DNA of 16,549 bases from Pseudomonadota bacterium (GCA_021845835.1 JAJZVE010000023.1:1-16549); one strand, 5' to 3'. Positions 5,833 through 13,843 are shown, counted from the stretch's first letter. The notes: generated by a model from the sequence alone, not told the origin. Translations and numbers: made by a program.

Positions 5833-7323
5833 CTACTGCGGAAATCCCACCACCTGGTCCGTTGCCAGCTGCGGTGGGGCCGGATAGTGCAGACCACGCT
5901 GGCCGGACCAACTGCGATCGGGCCGCGCCACGTACTGTCCCGGATCGTACCCGACCAACTGGCCGTCGCGCACCCACCCCTGCTCGCGGTCAACGCCCCA
6001 CACACGCGCGCAGAGCGCCTCGGTGAGCCGCGCCCGAGCGCTCACGTACTCGGGTACCGCCGCGACATCGCGCAGCTCCCTGGGGTCCTCCTGCAGATCG
6101 AACAACTGCACCCGATTGCCGGCCGGGTACCAGATCAGCTTGTGCCGCGCATCGAGCAGCATCCGGGTGGCGCCGTTGTTCTCCAGGCAGTCGCCGTACA
6201 GCACGTCGTTGCGATACGTGTGCACCGGATGCCCCTCGACCGTGGCGGGGATCGGCGCGCCGGCCAGTGCGAGCAGGGTCGGCATGACGTCGGCCAACCC
6301 CACCAGCCGGTCGTCGGTGGTGCCGGCGGGCAGACGTGGATCCCCGGCGGTGCCGGCGAGGACGAAGGGCACCCGGGCCGCCCCCTCGTAATGAACCCGC
6401 TTTGCATAGAGGCCGAAATCGCCCAGCATGTCGCCATGATCGGCGGTGAACAGGATGATGGTGTCGTCCAGCAGCCCCTCCTCGCGCAACGTGCCCAGAA
6501 CGACGCGGAACTGGTGGTCGATGTGGGTGCACAGCGCATAGAAGGCGCGGCGGACCTCGTGCAGCACCGGCGCCGGCAGCATGGGCCAGAAATTGCGCCC
6601 CATCTTCAACGTGTAGGGCAGTGCCTCCGGGTCGTCGCACCAGTCGGCCCAGAGCGCCGGCGGCATCTCGAACTGGCGATAGAAATCCATGTAGCAAGCC
6701 AGCGGCGTCAGCGGTGGATGCGGATGAATGTAGGACAGATACCAGAAACTTGGCCGGGTCGGGTCGCGGCGTTTGATCGTTCGGCACATGGTCTGGGTCA
6801 GCCAGTTGGTGGAATGGCAGTCCTCCGGCAGGTGCCAGGGCCGGTGCATGTAGTTGTTGTTGTTCATCCCGCTGGCAAATTGCTGGCCGACATGGCCGCG
6901 CTCGGCCAGGAAGATCTCGTAGTCATCGATCGCGCCCAGATGCGGCCGCCCTTCCTCGGCCAACTGGACGTCGTCGAAGCCGATGCGGTCGCGCGGCGGA
7001 TAGACATGCAGCTTGCCGACCGAATTAGCCTGATAGCCGGCGTCGCGGAACGCCTGGGGCAGGGTGGCCAGATGCTTCGGCATTGGCGTCGTGGTGCCGA
7101 GTACCGGGTCGTCATGGGTGCGGGTGCCGGTGCCGGTCATCAGGGTGCGCCGCGCTGGAATGCAAATCGGGCTTTCCGAATAGGCGCGCGTGTAGCGCAC
7201 CCCGTTGCGGGCGAGCTGGTCAAAGGTCGGCGTCTGCAGCACCGGATGGCCGGCGCAGCCAAGCAGATGGCCCGGCCACTGGTCCACCGTCACCAGCAGC
7301 ACATTCGGTCGCGGATCGTTCAT
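5833..7323 (-). CDS. Sulfatase 1: S1-family formylglycine-type sulfatase/alkaline phosphatase superfamily
   Basis: This 496-aa enzyme should hydrolyse sulfate monoesters; related phosphonate monoester hydrolases share the fold. The metal-site start is VDQ (D14, Q15). The modification motif is C54-I-P-A-R58 followed by TLMTG, giving C-x-P-x-R for conversion of C54 to formylglycine. Further active-site elements are GKLH (K104, H106) and ADHGD (D295, H296), and the C-terminal region has LFDLQEDPRELRD. No signal peptide is visible, so it is probably cytoplasmic. The ATG at 7321-7323 has GGGAGAGGA just upstream; an ATG 30 nt earlier is less well placed. It is divergent from the plus-strand gene at 7386, and no LacI-type operator is seen in the 62-bp gap. 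It is clearly less similar to sulfatases 2 and 3 than they are to each other. The substrate is unknown. Confidence 0.88.
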   Translation of the reverse strand: MNDPRPNVLLVTVDQWPGHLLGCAGHPVLQTPTFDQLARNGVRYTRAYSESPICIPARRTLMTGTGTRTHDDPVLGTTTPMPKHLATLPQAFRDAGYQANSVGKLHVYPPRDRIGFDDVQLAEEGRPHLGAIDDYEIFLAERGHVGQQFASGMNNNNYMHRPWHLPEDCHSTNWLTQTMCRTIKRRDPTRPSFWYLSYIHPHPPLTPLACYMDFYRQFEMPPALWADWCDDPEALPYTLKMGRNFWPMLPAPVLHEVRRAFYALCTHIDHQFRVVLGTLREEGLLDDTIILFTADHGDMLGDFGLYAKRVHYEGAARVPFVLAGTAGDPRLPAGTTDDRLVGLADVMPTLLALAGAPIPATVEGHPVHTYRNDVLYGDCLENNGATRMLLDARHKLIWYPAGNRVQLFDLQEDPRELRDVAAVPEYVSARARLTEALCARVWGVDREQGWVRDGQLVGYDPGQYVARPDRSWSGQRGLHYPAPPQLATDQVVGFPQ

Positions 7324-7385
7324 CGTTCCTCTCCCTTGCTTCGTGTCGTTCATCAGCCTGCCGGCAGTCCCACCAGGAGATCGTG
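7324..7385. promoter_or_regulatory. Short divergent intergenic region with a 10-bp palindrome
   Basis: Only 62 bp separate two divergent genes, so it must hold both ribosome sites and any local promoters. It contains the perfect palindrome CTGCCGGCAG (7358-7367) and an AGGAG Shine-Dalgarno for the plus-strand gene. I see no good -35/-10 pair and no match to the operator found at promoters A, B and C. Confidence 0.3.
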
Positions 7386-8048
7386 ATGCAGCATCCCGGG
7401 CCGATCGTCGATCCGCTGACCATGCAGCTCGGCACCGAGCTCGGTGATCCCGTGCTGGCGCGCGAACTGGCGTTGATCCTCACCGAGGACACATTGCTGT
7501 GGCGGGCACCGGAACTGCCGCCGGGGCGGGCGCACGCGATCTTCGGCTTCACCTTCGGCAACCGCATGCTGGCGAACGGCAACCGGGTGCCGGGGCCGGT
7601 CAACGAAGCGCTGGCGGACCAGGTCTGCCGGCTGCACCAGCAGACGGCCGCCCCCGTATTCGCCCAATGGGAGATCGCGGAGGCGTTGGCGGGCCGGGTT
7701 CCGCCGGCTTCGCTCACGGCGATCTACCCGGGCCGGGACGCCCGCGGCGAACCAGTCTACCTGGGCACCGGCCAGGTCGTGGCCGAGTTCGCGGCGCGGA
7801 CCGGGGTGCCCGACGATCTGGGGCCGGTGCTGGTGGTTGCGTTTTCTGATCATCTGCACCGGGCGGTGACGACCGCGCGCCGCGCCGGCTTCGACGCCCA
7901 TGCCCCGGCCGGACTGGCGATGCCGGCCGCCTACGACCCCGACTCCGGGCAGGCCTGGTGTCGCAGCCGCCTCGCCTATCTGCTGCACGACATCATGATC
8001 CGGATCAGCGAGCGTCGCGCGGCGGTGGTAGGCAGCCCGTGGCGCTAG
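7386..8048 (+). CDS. Uncharacterised protein, possible YdcF/DUF218-like fold
   Basis: This is a 220-aa soluble protein with no signal peptide or membrane span. The ATG at 7386 follows AGGAG with 7-nt spacing. The order of motifs is reminiscent of DUF218/YdcF proteins: an early strand with AIFGFTFGNRM (51-61), a central GRDARGEPVYLGTGQVVAEF (117-135), and a late strand VLVVAFSDHLHRAVTTARRAGFD (148-170) that resembles the family's VT..H..RA....(R/K).G pattern. A C-terminal region follows with YDPDSGQAWCRSR. The usual glycine-rich GGG motif is not clear, so the assignment is tentative. It is the only plus-strand gene in the cluster, divergent from sulfatase 1 and convergent with sulfatase 2. Confidence 0.75.
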   Translation: MQHPGPIVDPLTMQLGTELGDPVLARELALILTEDTLLWRAPELPPGRAHAIFGFTFGNRMLANGNRVPGPVNEALADQVCRLHQQTAAPVFAQWEIAEALAGRVPPASLTAIYPGRDARGEPVYLGTGQVVAEFAARTGVPDDLGPVLVVAFSDHLHRAVTTARRAGFDAHAPAGLAMPAAYDPDSGQAWCRSRLAYLLHDIMIRISERRAAVVGSPWR

Positions 8049-8050
8049 AT

Positions 8051-8092
8051 CGGGCGCCCGACGCTGCCGCGCCGGCGTCGCTCTGCAAGCGA
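8051..8092. terminator. Possible bidirectional terminator between convergent genes
   Basis: The 47-bp gap between the plus-strand gene and sulfatase 2 is full of inverted repeats: CGGGCGCCCG (8051-8060), CGACGC/GCGTCG (8059-8064 with 8075-8080) and TCGCT/AGCGA (8078-8082 with 8088-8092). There is no T-run on either strand. Position between converging genes supports a termination role. Confidence 0.35.
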
Positions 8093-8095
8093 GGA

Positions 8096-9556
8096 TCACC
8101 GGAACTCGGCCGCAACCCCCGGCGGGGGTGAGTAGCCGAGATCGCCGCGGGCAATCACCGCGGCACGCCCGCCATGGGCAACGAGTTGCTCGGCCTGGCG
8201 CCGCTTGGCCCGGGCATCGACCTCCGCGGGATCGCAGATCCCGAACAGGCGGGCCCGGCACATCGCCAGTACCGCCGCCGCCGCCGGGTCGGCGGCGATG
8301 TCATGCAGCTCCTCGGGATCGGTCTCGAGGTCGAACAGCTGCGGCGGATAGCCCACGTAATGGATGTATTTGTAGCGTCCGACCCGCAGCATGAACGAGG
8401 CGGTGGTGGAGCCCATGCCGTGATATTCCGAGAACGCAGCCCGATCCAGATCCGGTGCGCCAATGCTGTCAAACAGAGAACGTCCGGGTAGCCCGTGCTC
8501 CGCGGTGGTGGCCACGATGCCTGCGGCCTGCAGCACCGTCGGATAGATGTCCACATGGCTCACCGGGGTCGGGCAGACCTGCCCGTGCGGGATCCCCGGT
8601 CCGGCCAGCAGCAACGGGACGCCCACCGCCTCCTCGTACATGGTAGATTTGCCCCACACGCCGCGGGCACCGAGGTTGTCGCCGTGGTCGCTGGTATAGA
8701 GCACCTGCGTCGTCGCGCCGAGGCCGGAGGCCTGCAACCCGGCCAGTACCTTGCCGACATTCTCGTCGAGAAAGCTGCAAAGACCATAATAGCCGGCGAC
8801 CGCGCGGCGGACCCTATCCTCGGTATCGAAATGCTCGTCATAGGCGAAGCTCGCGCCGTACTCACCGAGATAGGGATGGGTGGGCCGCTCCGTCCGCTCA
8901 TACAGCTTCGGCCAGGGCAGACGCGCGTCGCGATAATACCGATAGAAATGCTCGGGCGGAGCGGTCAGCGGAAAATGCGGCGCGACGAAGGAGACGAACA
9001 GAACCCATGGCTTGTCGCGATATTTCGGCGCTTCCTCGGCAAGCCAAACCTGCGCCTGGGCGGCAATGTTGCGATCATAGGCGGTGTAGGCGGACTCCCC
9101 CGGACCGGCCATTCCGGCCATCTTGTACGACGCACCGCGGCGTGGCAGGTCCTCGCGCAGCAGGCTCATCAGGTCGCCCTTGCCTTCCAGCACATGCATC
9201 GGGATCAGCTCCTCGCTGAAGCCGTGATCGGTGCCGGTGCCGCGGAAATGCAGCTTCCCGACGGACACCACCCGATGACCCGCCGCGCGCAGCCGATGGT
9301 GCCAACTGGTCACCGAGCCGTCATACGGATCGGCATTGTCCCAGAATCCCATCTGGTGGATATACCGCCCGGTGGCGAATGCCGCGCGGGCCGGGACGCA
9401 GACCGGGGAATTGCAGTAGGCGGCCGCGAAGCGCGTGCCCGCCGCCGCCAGCCGATCCAGATGCGGGGTGCGCACAAGCGGGTTGCCGGTGCAGCCGAGC
9501 ACCTTCGGATTGTGCTCGTCCGACATGATCACGAGCAGGTTGCGCGAGGGCATCAT
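8096..9556 (-). CDS. Sulfatase 2: choline-sulfatase-like S1-family sulfatase
   Basis: This 486-aa enzyme is predicted to cleave a small sulfate ester. The N-terminal metal site is SDEH (D13, E14). The formylglycine motif is C53-V-P-A-R57 in YCNSPVCVPARAAFATG. SVGKLHF gives K101/H103, TSDHGDN gives D290/H291, and WGKSTMYEE follows. The segment FWDNADPYDGSVTSWHHRLR parallels the choline sulfatase (BetC) layout, but choline as substrate is not shown. It lacks a signal peptide. The ATG at 9554-9556 overlaps the TGA of the LacI gene (ATGA) behind an AAGGA, so it is translated as the last gene of operon C. It is a paralogue of sulfatase 3 over its whole length. Confidence 0.9.
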   Translation of the reverse strand: MMPSRNLLVIMSDEHNPKVLGCTGNPLVRTPHLDRLAAAGTRFAAAYCNSPVCVPARAAFATGRYIHQMGFWDNADPYDGSVTSWHHRLRAAGHRVVSVGKLHFRGTGTDHGFSEELIPMHVLEGKGDLMSLLREDLPRRGASYKMAGMAGPGESAYTAYDRNIAAQAQVWLAEEAPKYRDKPWVLFVSFVAPHFPLTAPPEHFYRYYRDARLPWPKLYERTERPTHPYLGEYGASFAYDEHFDTEDRVRRAVAGYYGLCSFLDENVGKVLAGLQASGLGATTQVLYTSDHGDNLGARGVWGKSTMYEEAVGVPLLLAGPGIPHGQVCPTPVSHVDIYPTVLQAAGIVATTAEHGLPGRSLFDSIGAPDLDRAAFSEYHGMGSTTASFMLRVGRYKYIHYVGYPPQLFDLETDPEELHDIAADPAAAAVLAMCRARLFGICDPAEVDARAKRRQAEQLVAHGGRAAVIARGDLGYSPPPGVAAEFR

Positions 9557-10692
9557 GCTGGCTTCCTTGCGATGCGGCGGGCGGGGGAGACGATGGCGCG
9601 ATCGGCGGCGCGGGGGGGATCGACGGCTGCAACCCGCGCGCGGCCGGCGCGCGGGTCCGTGCTACCGCGCACGACGATCTCGAAGCCCACATCGACGACT
9701 TTCCGGGCCACCTCACGGCCGGATAGGCGTACGACGATCATTTCGCCGGCCAGACGGCCCATCCGCTCGCCCGGCACCACGGCGCTCGAAAGTGCCGGCA
9801 CCAGATGGGCGGCCAGATCAAGATCGCCAAGACCGGCGACCGCCAACCGGTCGGGAACCGCCCAGCCGCGGCGCTGCGCAGCCAGCAGCGCGTCGACGGC
9901 AAAGGAATCGCCGCTGCAGAACACCGCATCGAGCTGCGGGCGGCGCGCGGCCAGCTCTGCCAGCGCCTCCCCCGCGTCACCGAAACGGATAGGGTAGGGC
10001 AACTCGATGAACAGGTCCGCCGCCAGCCCGGCTTCCCCGATCGCCTCAAAATACCCAAGTCGCCGCTGCCGACCGCGAAGGTTCTGCTGCAGCGGCCCGC
10101 AGATCATGCCGACATGCCGTCGGCCGGTGGCGATCAAATGCCGGGTCATCTCGCGCGCCGCGGCGCAATTATCGAAGCCCACGTTCATGTCGATCGGTTC
10201 GGCGCCCAAGGTCCAGGTCTCGACGACGGGCACCCCGCTGCGTCGCAGCAGGTCCTGCGCCTCCTGCGATTGCACGACGTCGGCGAGGATGATGGCGTCC
10301 ACCCGCCGGCCGAGGAACGTCGCGATCAGCGCCGCCTCAGTTTCGCGCGACAGGTTGGCGTCGCCCAGGACCGTCTGATAGCCGTGCGCCTGCAGGACCT
10401 GGGTCGCGCCGCGGATCGTGCTCATGAAGGCCGGTGTCGCGAGCGAGGGCACGACGATCGCCACTTGGTGGCTGGCGCGGGCCGCGAGGCTGCCCGCCAC
10501 CAAGTCGGGGATGTAGCCGAGCCGTGCCACCGCCGCCTGGACCGCCGCGCGCGTTGCCTGGGCGACCAGGTCGGGCTGGCGGAACGCGCGCGAGGCGGTG
10601 ACCAGGGAAACGCCGGCGGCATCCGCAACGTCCTGTAGCGTGACCCGACCCGATCTGGTGGCCCCGTCGTGCCGCCCGGCGGCCTTCACCAT
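9553..10692 (-). CDS. LacI/GalR-family transcriptional regulator
   Basis: This is a 379-aa DNA-binding repressor. The helix-turn-helix is at 17-37 (VTLQDVADAAGVSLVTASRAF), with L30, V31 and R35 at the recognition positions; the hinge helix follows at about 59-70 (GYIPDLVAGSLA). The rest is a periplasmic-binding-protein-like effector domain, with VAIVVPSL, GRRHVGMICG, DAVFCSGDSFAVDALLAAQRRG and VAGLGD. About 30 extra Arg/Ala-rich residues form the C-terminus. The start has AGGAGG 5 nt upstream. The gene is 15 nt after the MFS gene and overlaps sulfatase 2, so it sits downstream of the operators at 13530-13563, implying autoregulation. Operators of the same type precede both ABC operons, making this the likely regulator of all three. 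The inducer is unknown. Confidence 0.92.
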   Translation of the reverse strand: MVKAAGRHDGATRSGRVTLQDVADAAGVSLVTASRAFRQPDLVAQATRAAVQAAVARLGYIPDLVAGSLAARASHQVAIVVPSLATPAFMSTIRGATQVLQAHGYQTVLGDANLSRETEAALIATFLGRRVDAIILADVVQSQEAQDLLRRSGVPVVETWTLGAEPIDMNVGFDNCAAAREMTRHLIATGRRHVGMICGPLQQNLRGRQRRLGYFEAIGEAGLAADLFIELPYPIRFGDAGEALAELAARRPQLDAVFCSGDSFAVDALLAAQRRGWAVPDRLAVAGLGDLDLAAHLVPALSSAVVPGERMGRLAGEMIVVRLSGREVARKVVDVGFEIVVRGSTDPRAGRARVAAVDPPRAADRAIVSPARRIARKPA

Positions 10693-10707
10693 GCCCCCTC
10701 CTTGCGT

Positions 10708-11994
10708 TCAGACGGACACACGGGGGCGGACGACCGCCAGCCGTGGGCGCATCGAGGGCATCAGCGCCAGCAGCAAGCCTGCCGCGACCAGCAGCACGCC
10801 GGACATGCTGAGCGCGAGCACGAAGCTCCCGGTGGCGCCGCGGATCATGCCGAACACCAGAGGTCCGCTGAAGCCACCGAGATTCCCTAGGCCGTTGATG
10901 ACAGCAATCCCGACGCCGGCGACCTCCGGCGGCAGCACTTCCGTGGGCAACGCCCAGAACGGCCCGAAACGACCGTAGAAGAAGCCGAAGGAAAGGGTGA
11001 GGGCGAGCAGGGTCAGCATGATGCGCGTATCACCAAACATCTGCGCGGCCAGCAGGAACGCGCCGGAGAGCGAGGTCATGATGACGATATGCCACTTACG
11101 CTCCTTCCACCGATCCGAACTGAACGCCACCACCACCATCATCACGGCGCCCACGGCGTAAGGGATGGCGCTGAGGAAGCCGACGCTCACGATCGACAGC
11201 CCGGCCGCCTTTAGCACGCTGGGAAGCCAGATGGTCACCCCCCAGTTCGCCATCAGGGCGAGGAAATTATATGCGGCGATCAGCAGGACCAGAGGATTCC
11301 AGATCACCCGCGACCAGTGCCCGGAGGTTGCCGGCGCCGCGTCCCGCTCGGCCGCCAGGCGCGCCTCCAGCGCCGTACGTTCCGCCTCGGGAAGCCACCG
11401 GGCCTGGCCTGGATGGTCGTCCACCACCAGCAGCCAGAAACCCGCCCAGAGCAGGGCTGGGATCGCTTCAACGACGAACATCACGTGCCAGTCGAAGTGC
11501 TTCAGCACGATGCCGGAGAGCGGGTTCGCGATCACCGAACCGAGCGGCAGGCTGAGCAGAAAGACGGTGTTAGCACGCGCCCGCTCCTCCCGGGTGAACC
11601 AGTGGCGGATCAGGACGATGGTGGCGGTGAGCACCCCGCCCTCCACCGTCCCCAGCAGGAAGCGGTTTGCCACCAGCTCGGGCACGGTGTGCACGAGCGC
11701 GGTGGAGGCGGAGACGAGGCCCCACAGGATCATCAGCCAGAAGATGACGTACTTCGCGCTCCAGACCGAGGCCAGTCGGCCGGCGGGAATCTGCAGCACG
11801 ACGTAGCCGAAGAAGAACGTGCCACTCGCGAAGCCGATTTCGGCCGGACCGATGCCGAGCTCGGCCCGCATCGCCGGGATCGCCATCGCGATGTTGGTGC
11901 GGTCGATCATCGACACCACGTACATCAGCAGGGCGACGACGAGAATGCGCCACCAACGGTTGTGCGCAGGCGAGAACCTAACTGCTTTTGTCAT
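10708..11994 (-). CDS. MFS transporter, anion:cation symporter (ACS) family
   Basis: This 428-aa protein has about 12 predicted spans and is located in the inner membrane. The ACS-type start is clear: MYVVSMIDRTNIAMAIPAMRAELG (about 24-47; D31, R32, N34), then FFFGYVVLQIPAGRLA in the second span. A central hydrophilic loop (about 190-215) separates two six-span halves. ACS members usually carry organic anions such as hexuronates, glucarate, tartrate, phthalate or sulfonates with protons. The ATG at 11992-11994 has GGGAG 9-10 nt upstream; the frame stays open to 12195 but would run into sulfatase 3. It is 56 nt after sulfatase 3, a gap with a GGCGC/GCGCC stem. A sulfated sugar acid would suit both this carrier and the neighbouring sulfatases, by inference. 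Confidence 0.9.
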   Translation of the reverse strand: MTKAVRFSPAHNRWWRILVVALLMYVVSMIDRTNIAMAIPAMRAELGIGPAEIGFASGTFFFGYVVLQIPAGRLASVWSAKYVIFWLMILWGLVSASTALVHTVPELVANRFLLGTVEGGVLTATIVLIRHWFTREERARANTVFLLSLPLGSVIANPLSGIVLKHFDWHVMFVVEAIPALLWAGFWLLVVDDHPGQARWLPEAERTALEARLAAERDAAPATSGHWSRVIWNPLVLLIAAYNFLALMANWGVTIWLPSVLKAAGLSIVSVGFLSAIPYAVGAVMMVVVAFSSDRWKERKWHIVIMTSLSGAFLLAAQMFGDTRIMLTLLALTLSFGFFYGRFGPFWALPTEVLPPEVAGVGIAVINGLGNLGGFSGPLVFGMIRGATGSFVLALSMSGVLLVAAGLLLALMPSMRPRLAVVRPRVSV

Positions 11995-12050
11995 GTCGTT
12001 TTTCTCCCAAAGTCTTGACCGGGCGCTGTTTCTCGCGCCTCGCGTCCGGT

Positions 12051-13502
12051 TCAGGCGTAGCTGGGTTTGGTCCCTGGTACAGGCGAATAGCCGAAGCTGC
12101 CACGCTGCAGGACCGCCTCGCGCCCGCCGTGGGCGTCGATCCTCGCGGACTGGTCGGCATGGGCCAGGCGGTCCACCGCGTCCGGATCGACACACCGGCG
12201 GAGCTCCGCCTCGCAGTCGGCCACGAGGCCGCGATAGCCGGGGTCGGCGCCCAAGTCCCGCGCCTCCTGTGGATCGGCGTCGAGGTCGAACAGCTGCGGG
12301 CGCATGCCGACATAGTGCACGTATTTGAAGCCGCCCTTGCGGATCATGAACGCGCCGGTGGCGGCACCGGCCGCATGGTACTCGCTGAGCACGGTCCGCG
12401 GCGGCACCACGCCGCGGGCAAGGTCGAACAGCGAGGCACCTGGCAGATCACGATCGTCGGGATGCGGCGGCGCGCCGACGCAGGAGAGGATGGTTGGGTG
12501 GCAATCCACCAGGGACACCGGATCATGGCACACCGATCCCTGCGCCACGTCGGGCCCGGCCATGATTAGCGGCACCCCGGCGGATTCCTCGTACATCGTG
12601 GACTTGCCCCACAGGCCGCGCGTCCCGAGGTTGTCGCCGTGGTCCGAGGTGTAGATGACCCTGGTATCGCCGGCCAGACCGCAGTCCTGCAATGTGGACA
12701 GCATCTTGCCGATGTTGGCATCCAGGAACGTCACCATCCCCAGGTACGCCGCGATGGCGCGGCGCACCCGCCGCTCGTCGAACGCCTTGTCATATACCAT
12801 GCATTCGCTGATCGCGCGGATGAACGGATGGTCGGGGCGCTCGGCGGTGTCATAGAGCGCCGGCCAGGGAACCTGATCCTCGGGATAGAGGTCGTAGAAC
12901 TCCGGCCGGGCGATCAGCGGGAAGTGCGGGCAGACCAGCGAGACGAACAGCACCCACGGCTTGGGCGTCGGCGCCTGCGCCCGATCGCGGAGCCAGTCCT
13001 GCGCCGCCGCGGTGATCCGGTCATCGTAGCCCTGGTAGGAAGAATCGCCGCGGCCGGCCTCCTCGGCCAATCGCAGGGCCGCCTTGCGGACCGGCAGGTC
13101 GTCGCGGATCAAACCAAGCAGGTCGCCGACGCCGTCCACCACGTGCAGCGGCATGATTTCCTGATCGAACCCGTTATCGTCGTTGGTGCTGCGGTAGTGC
13201 AGCTTGCCGACCGAGACCGACCGGTGGCCGGCGGCCACCAGCCGGTGCCCCCAGGAGGGGATCGACCCGTCATAGGGAAAGGCGTTGTCCCAGAACCTGG
13301 TCTCGTGGACATAGCGGCCGGTGGCGAAGCTCGCCCGCGACGGCACGCAGATGGGTGAATTGCAGTACGCATCGGTGAAGCGCACGCCGCGTGCCGCCAA
13401 CTGGTCCAGATGCGGGGTATGCACCATCGGATGCCCGTAGCAGCCGAGAACCCGCCGGCTGTGCTCGTCGGACATGATGAAAAGCAGATTCTTTGGCTGC
13501 AC
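12051..13502 (-). CDS. Sulfatase 3: choline-sulfatase-like S1-family sulfatase
   Basis: This 483-aa enzyme has the complete S1 active site: SDEH (D12, E13), the modification motif C52-V-P-S-R56 in YCNSPICVPSRASFATG, SVGKLHY (K100, H102), and TSDHGDNLG (D287, H288) followed by WGKSTMYEE. It is a close paralogue of sulfatase 2. The frame reaches an ATG at 13550, but that codon lies in the -10/operator region, so the GTG at 13500-13502, with GGAGG 7-8 nt upstream, is the likely start. It lacks a signal peptide. As the first gene after promoter C it should be induced together with the MFS carrier. Formylglycine formation needs FGE or anSME, which are not in this window. Confidence 0.9.
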   Translation of the reverse strand: MQPKNLLFIMSDEHSRRVLGCYGHPMVHTPHLDQLAARGVRFTDAYCNSPICVPSRASFATGRYVHETRFWDNAFPYDGSIPSWGHRLVAAGHRSVSVGKLHYRSTNDDNGFDQEIMPLHVVDGVGDLLGLIRDDLPVRKAALRLAEEAGRGDSSYQGYDDRITAAAQDWLRDRAQAPTPKPWVLFVSLVCPHFPLIARPEFYDLYPEDQVPWPALYDTAERPDHPFIRAISECMVYDKAFDERRVRRAIAAYLGMVTFLDANIGKMLSTLQDCGLAGDTRVIYTSDHGDNLGTRGLWGKSTMYEESAGVPLIMAGPDVAQGSVCHDPVSLVDCHPTILSCVGAPPHPDDRDLPGASLFDLARGVVPPRTVLSEYHAAGAATGAFMIRKGGFKYVHYVGMRPQLFDLDADPQEARDLGADPGYRGLVADCEAELRRCVDPDAVDRLAHADQSARIDAHGGREAVLQRGSFGYSPVPGTKPSYA

Positions 13503-13529
13503 GGGGTCCCCTCCGGTTGCGGCGCGATA

Positions 13530-13578
13530 TGAAAGCGCTTCCATAGGCATGAAAGCGTTCCCACCCCCGGGTTGTCAA
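13530..13578 (-). promoter_or_regulatory. Promoter C with two LacI-family operators
   Basis: The minus-strand -35 is TTGACA (complement at 13573-13578), and the -10 position at 17-18 bp reads CTTTCA/TTTCAT (about 13549-13555). Operators on the plus strand are TGAAAGCGCTTCCA (13530-13543) and TGAAAGCGTTCCCA (13550-13563), separated by 6 bp, so centres are 20 bp apart rather than 14 as in promoters A and B. One covers the -10 and the other the predicted transcription start. There is no leader ORF here; the sulfatase GTG follows about 40 nt after the expected transcript start. Confidence 0.74.
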
Positions 13579-13843
13579 GCCGTTCCTGCGGTCCGGGCCT
13601 GTGCGATGGTATGTCGATGTGCCGTCGGCAGGGGAAAGATCGTCGGCCGTTCCGGTCGGCACGCTTGAATCTGCTGCGGTATCCGTAGTTTGTTCCGTGG
13701 TCGCTTCCCCCGGCCGGGTGGGGGGATGCTCGCCGGCACGGTGGGTGATATAGCGCTCCACGTGGCCTCCGCGCGCCAGCGCGGGACCGCCACGGGGAAC
13801 GATCTCCCAACGCAACCCACGCGCCCGGAAGGAACGCCGCAGG
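13579..13843. other. Divergent intergenic region upstream of the UxaA-family genes
   Basis: This is the rest of the 341-bp gap between sulfatase 3 and the plus-strand dehydratase genes. Apart from promoter C (listed separately) it must contain the promoter of the plus-strand genes, but I cannot identify a convincing -35/-10 pair. No further match to the TGRAARCGYTBYCA operator was seen. An AAGGA lies about 9-10 nt before the ATG at 13844. Short frames here are not supported as genes. Confidence 0.4.

Noticed and set aside
5541..6005. Extension of the CUT2 permease to the far upstream start at 6005
   Set aside because: It would run through promoter B and into sulfatase 1; the GTG at 5540 has a good Shine-Dalgarno and fits the family length.
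5410..7386. 658-codon plus-strand open frame opposite the leader B region and sulfatase 1
   Set aside because: It is antisense to well-supported genes, has no family resemblance, and is typical of stop-poor frames in GC-rich DNA.
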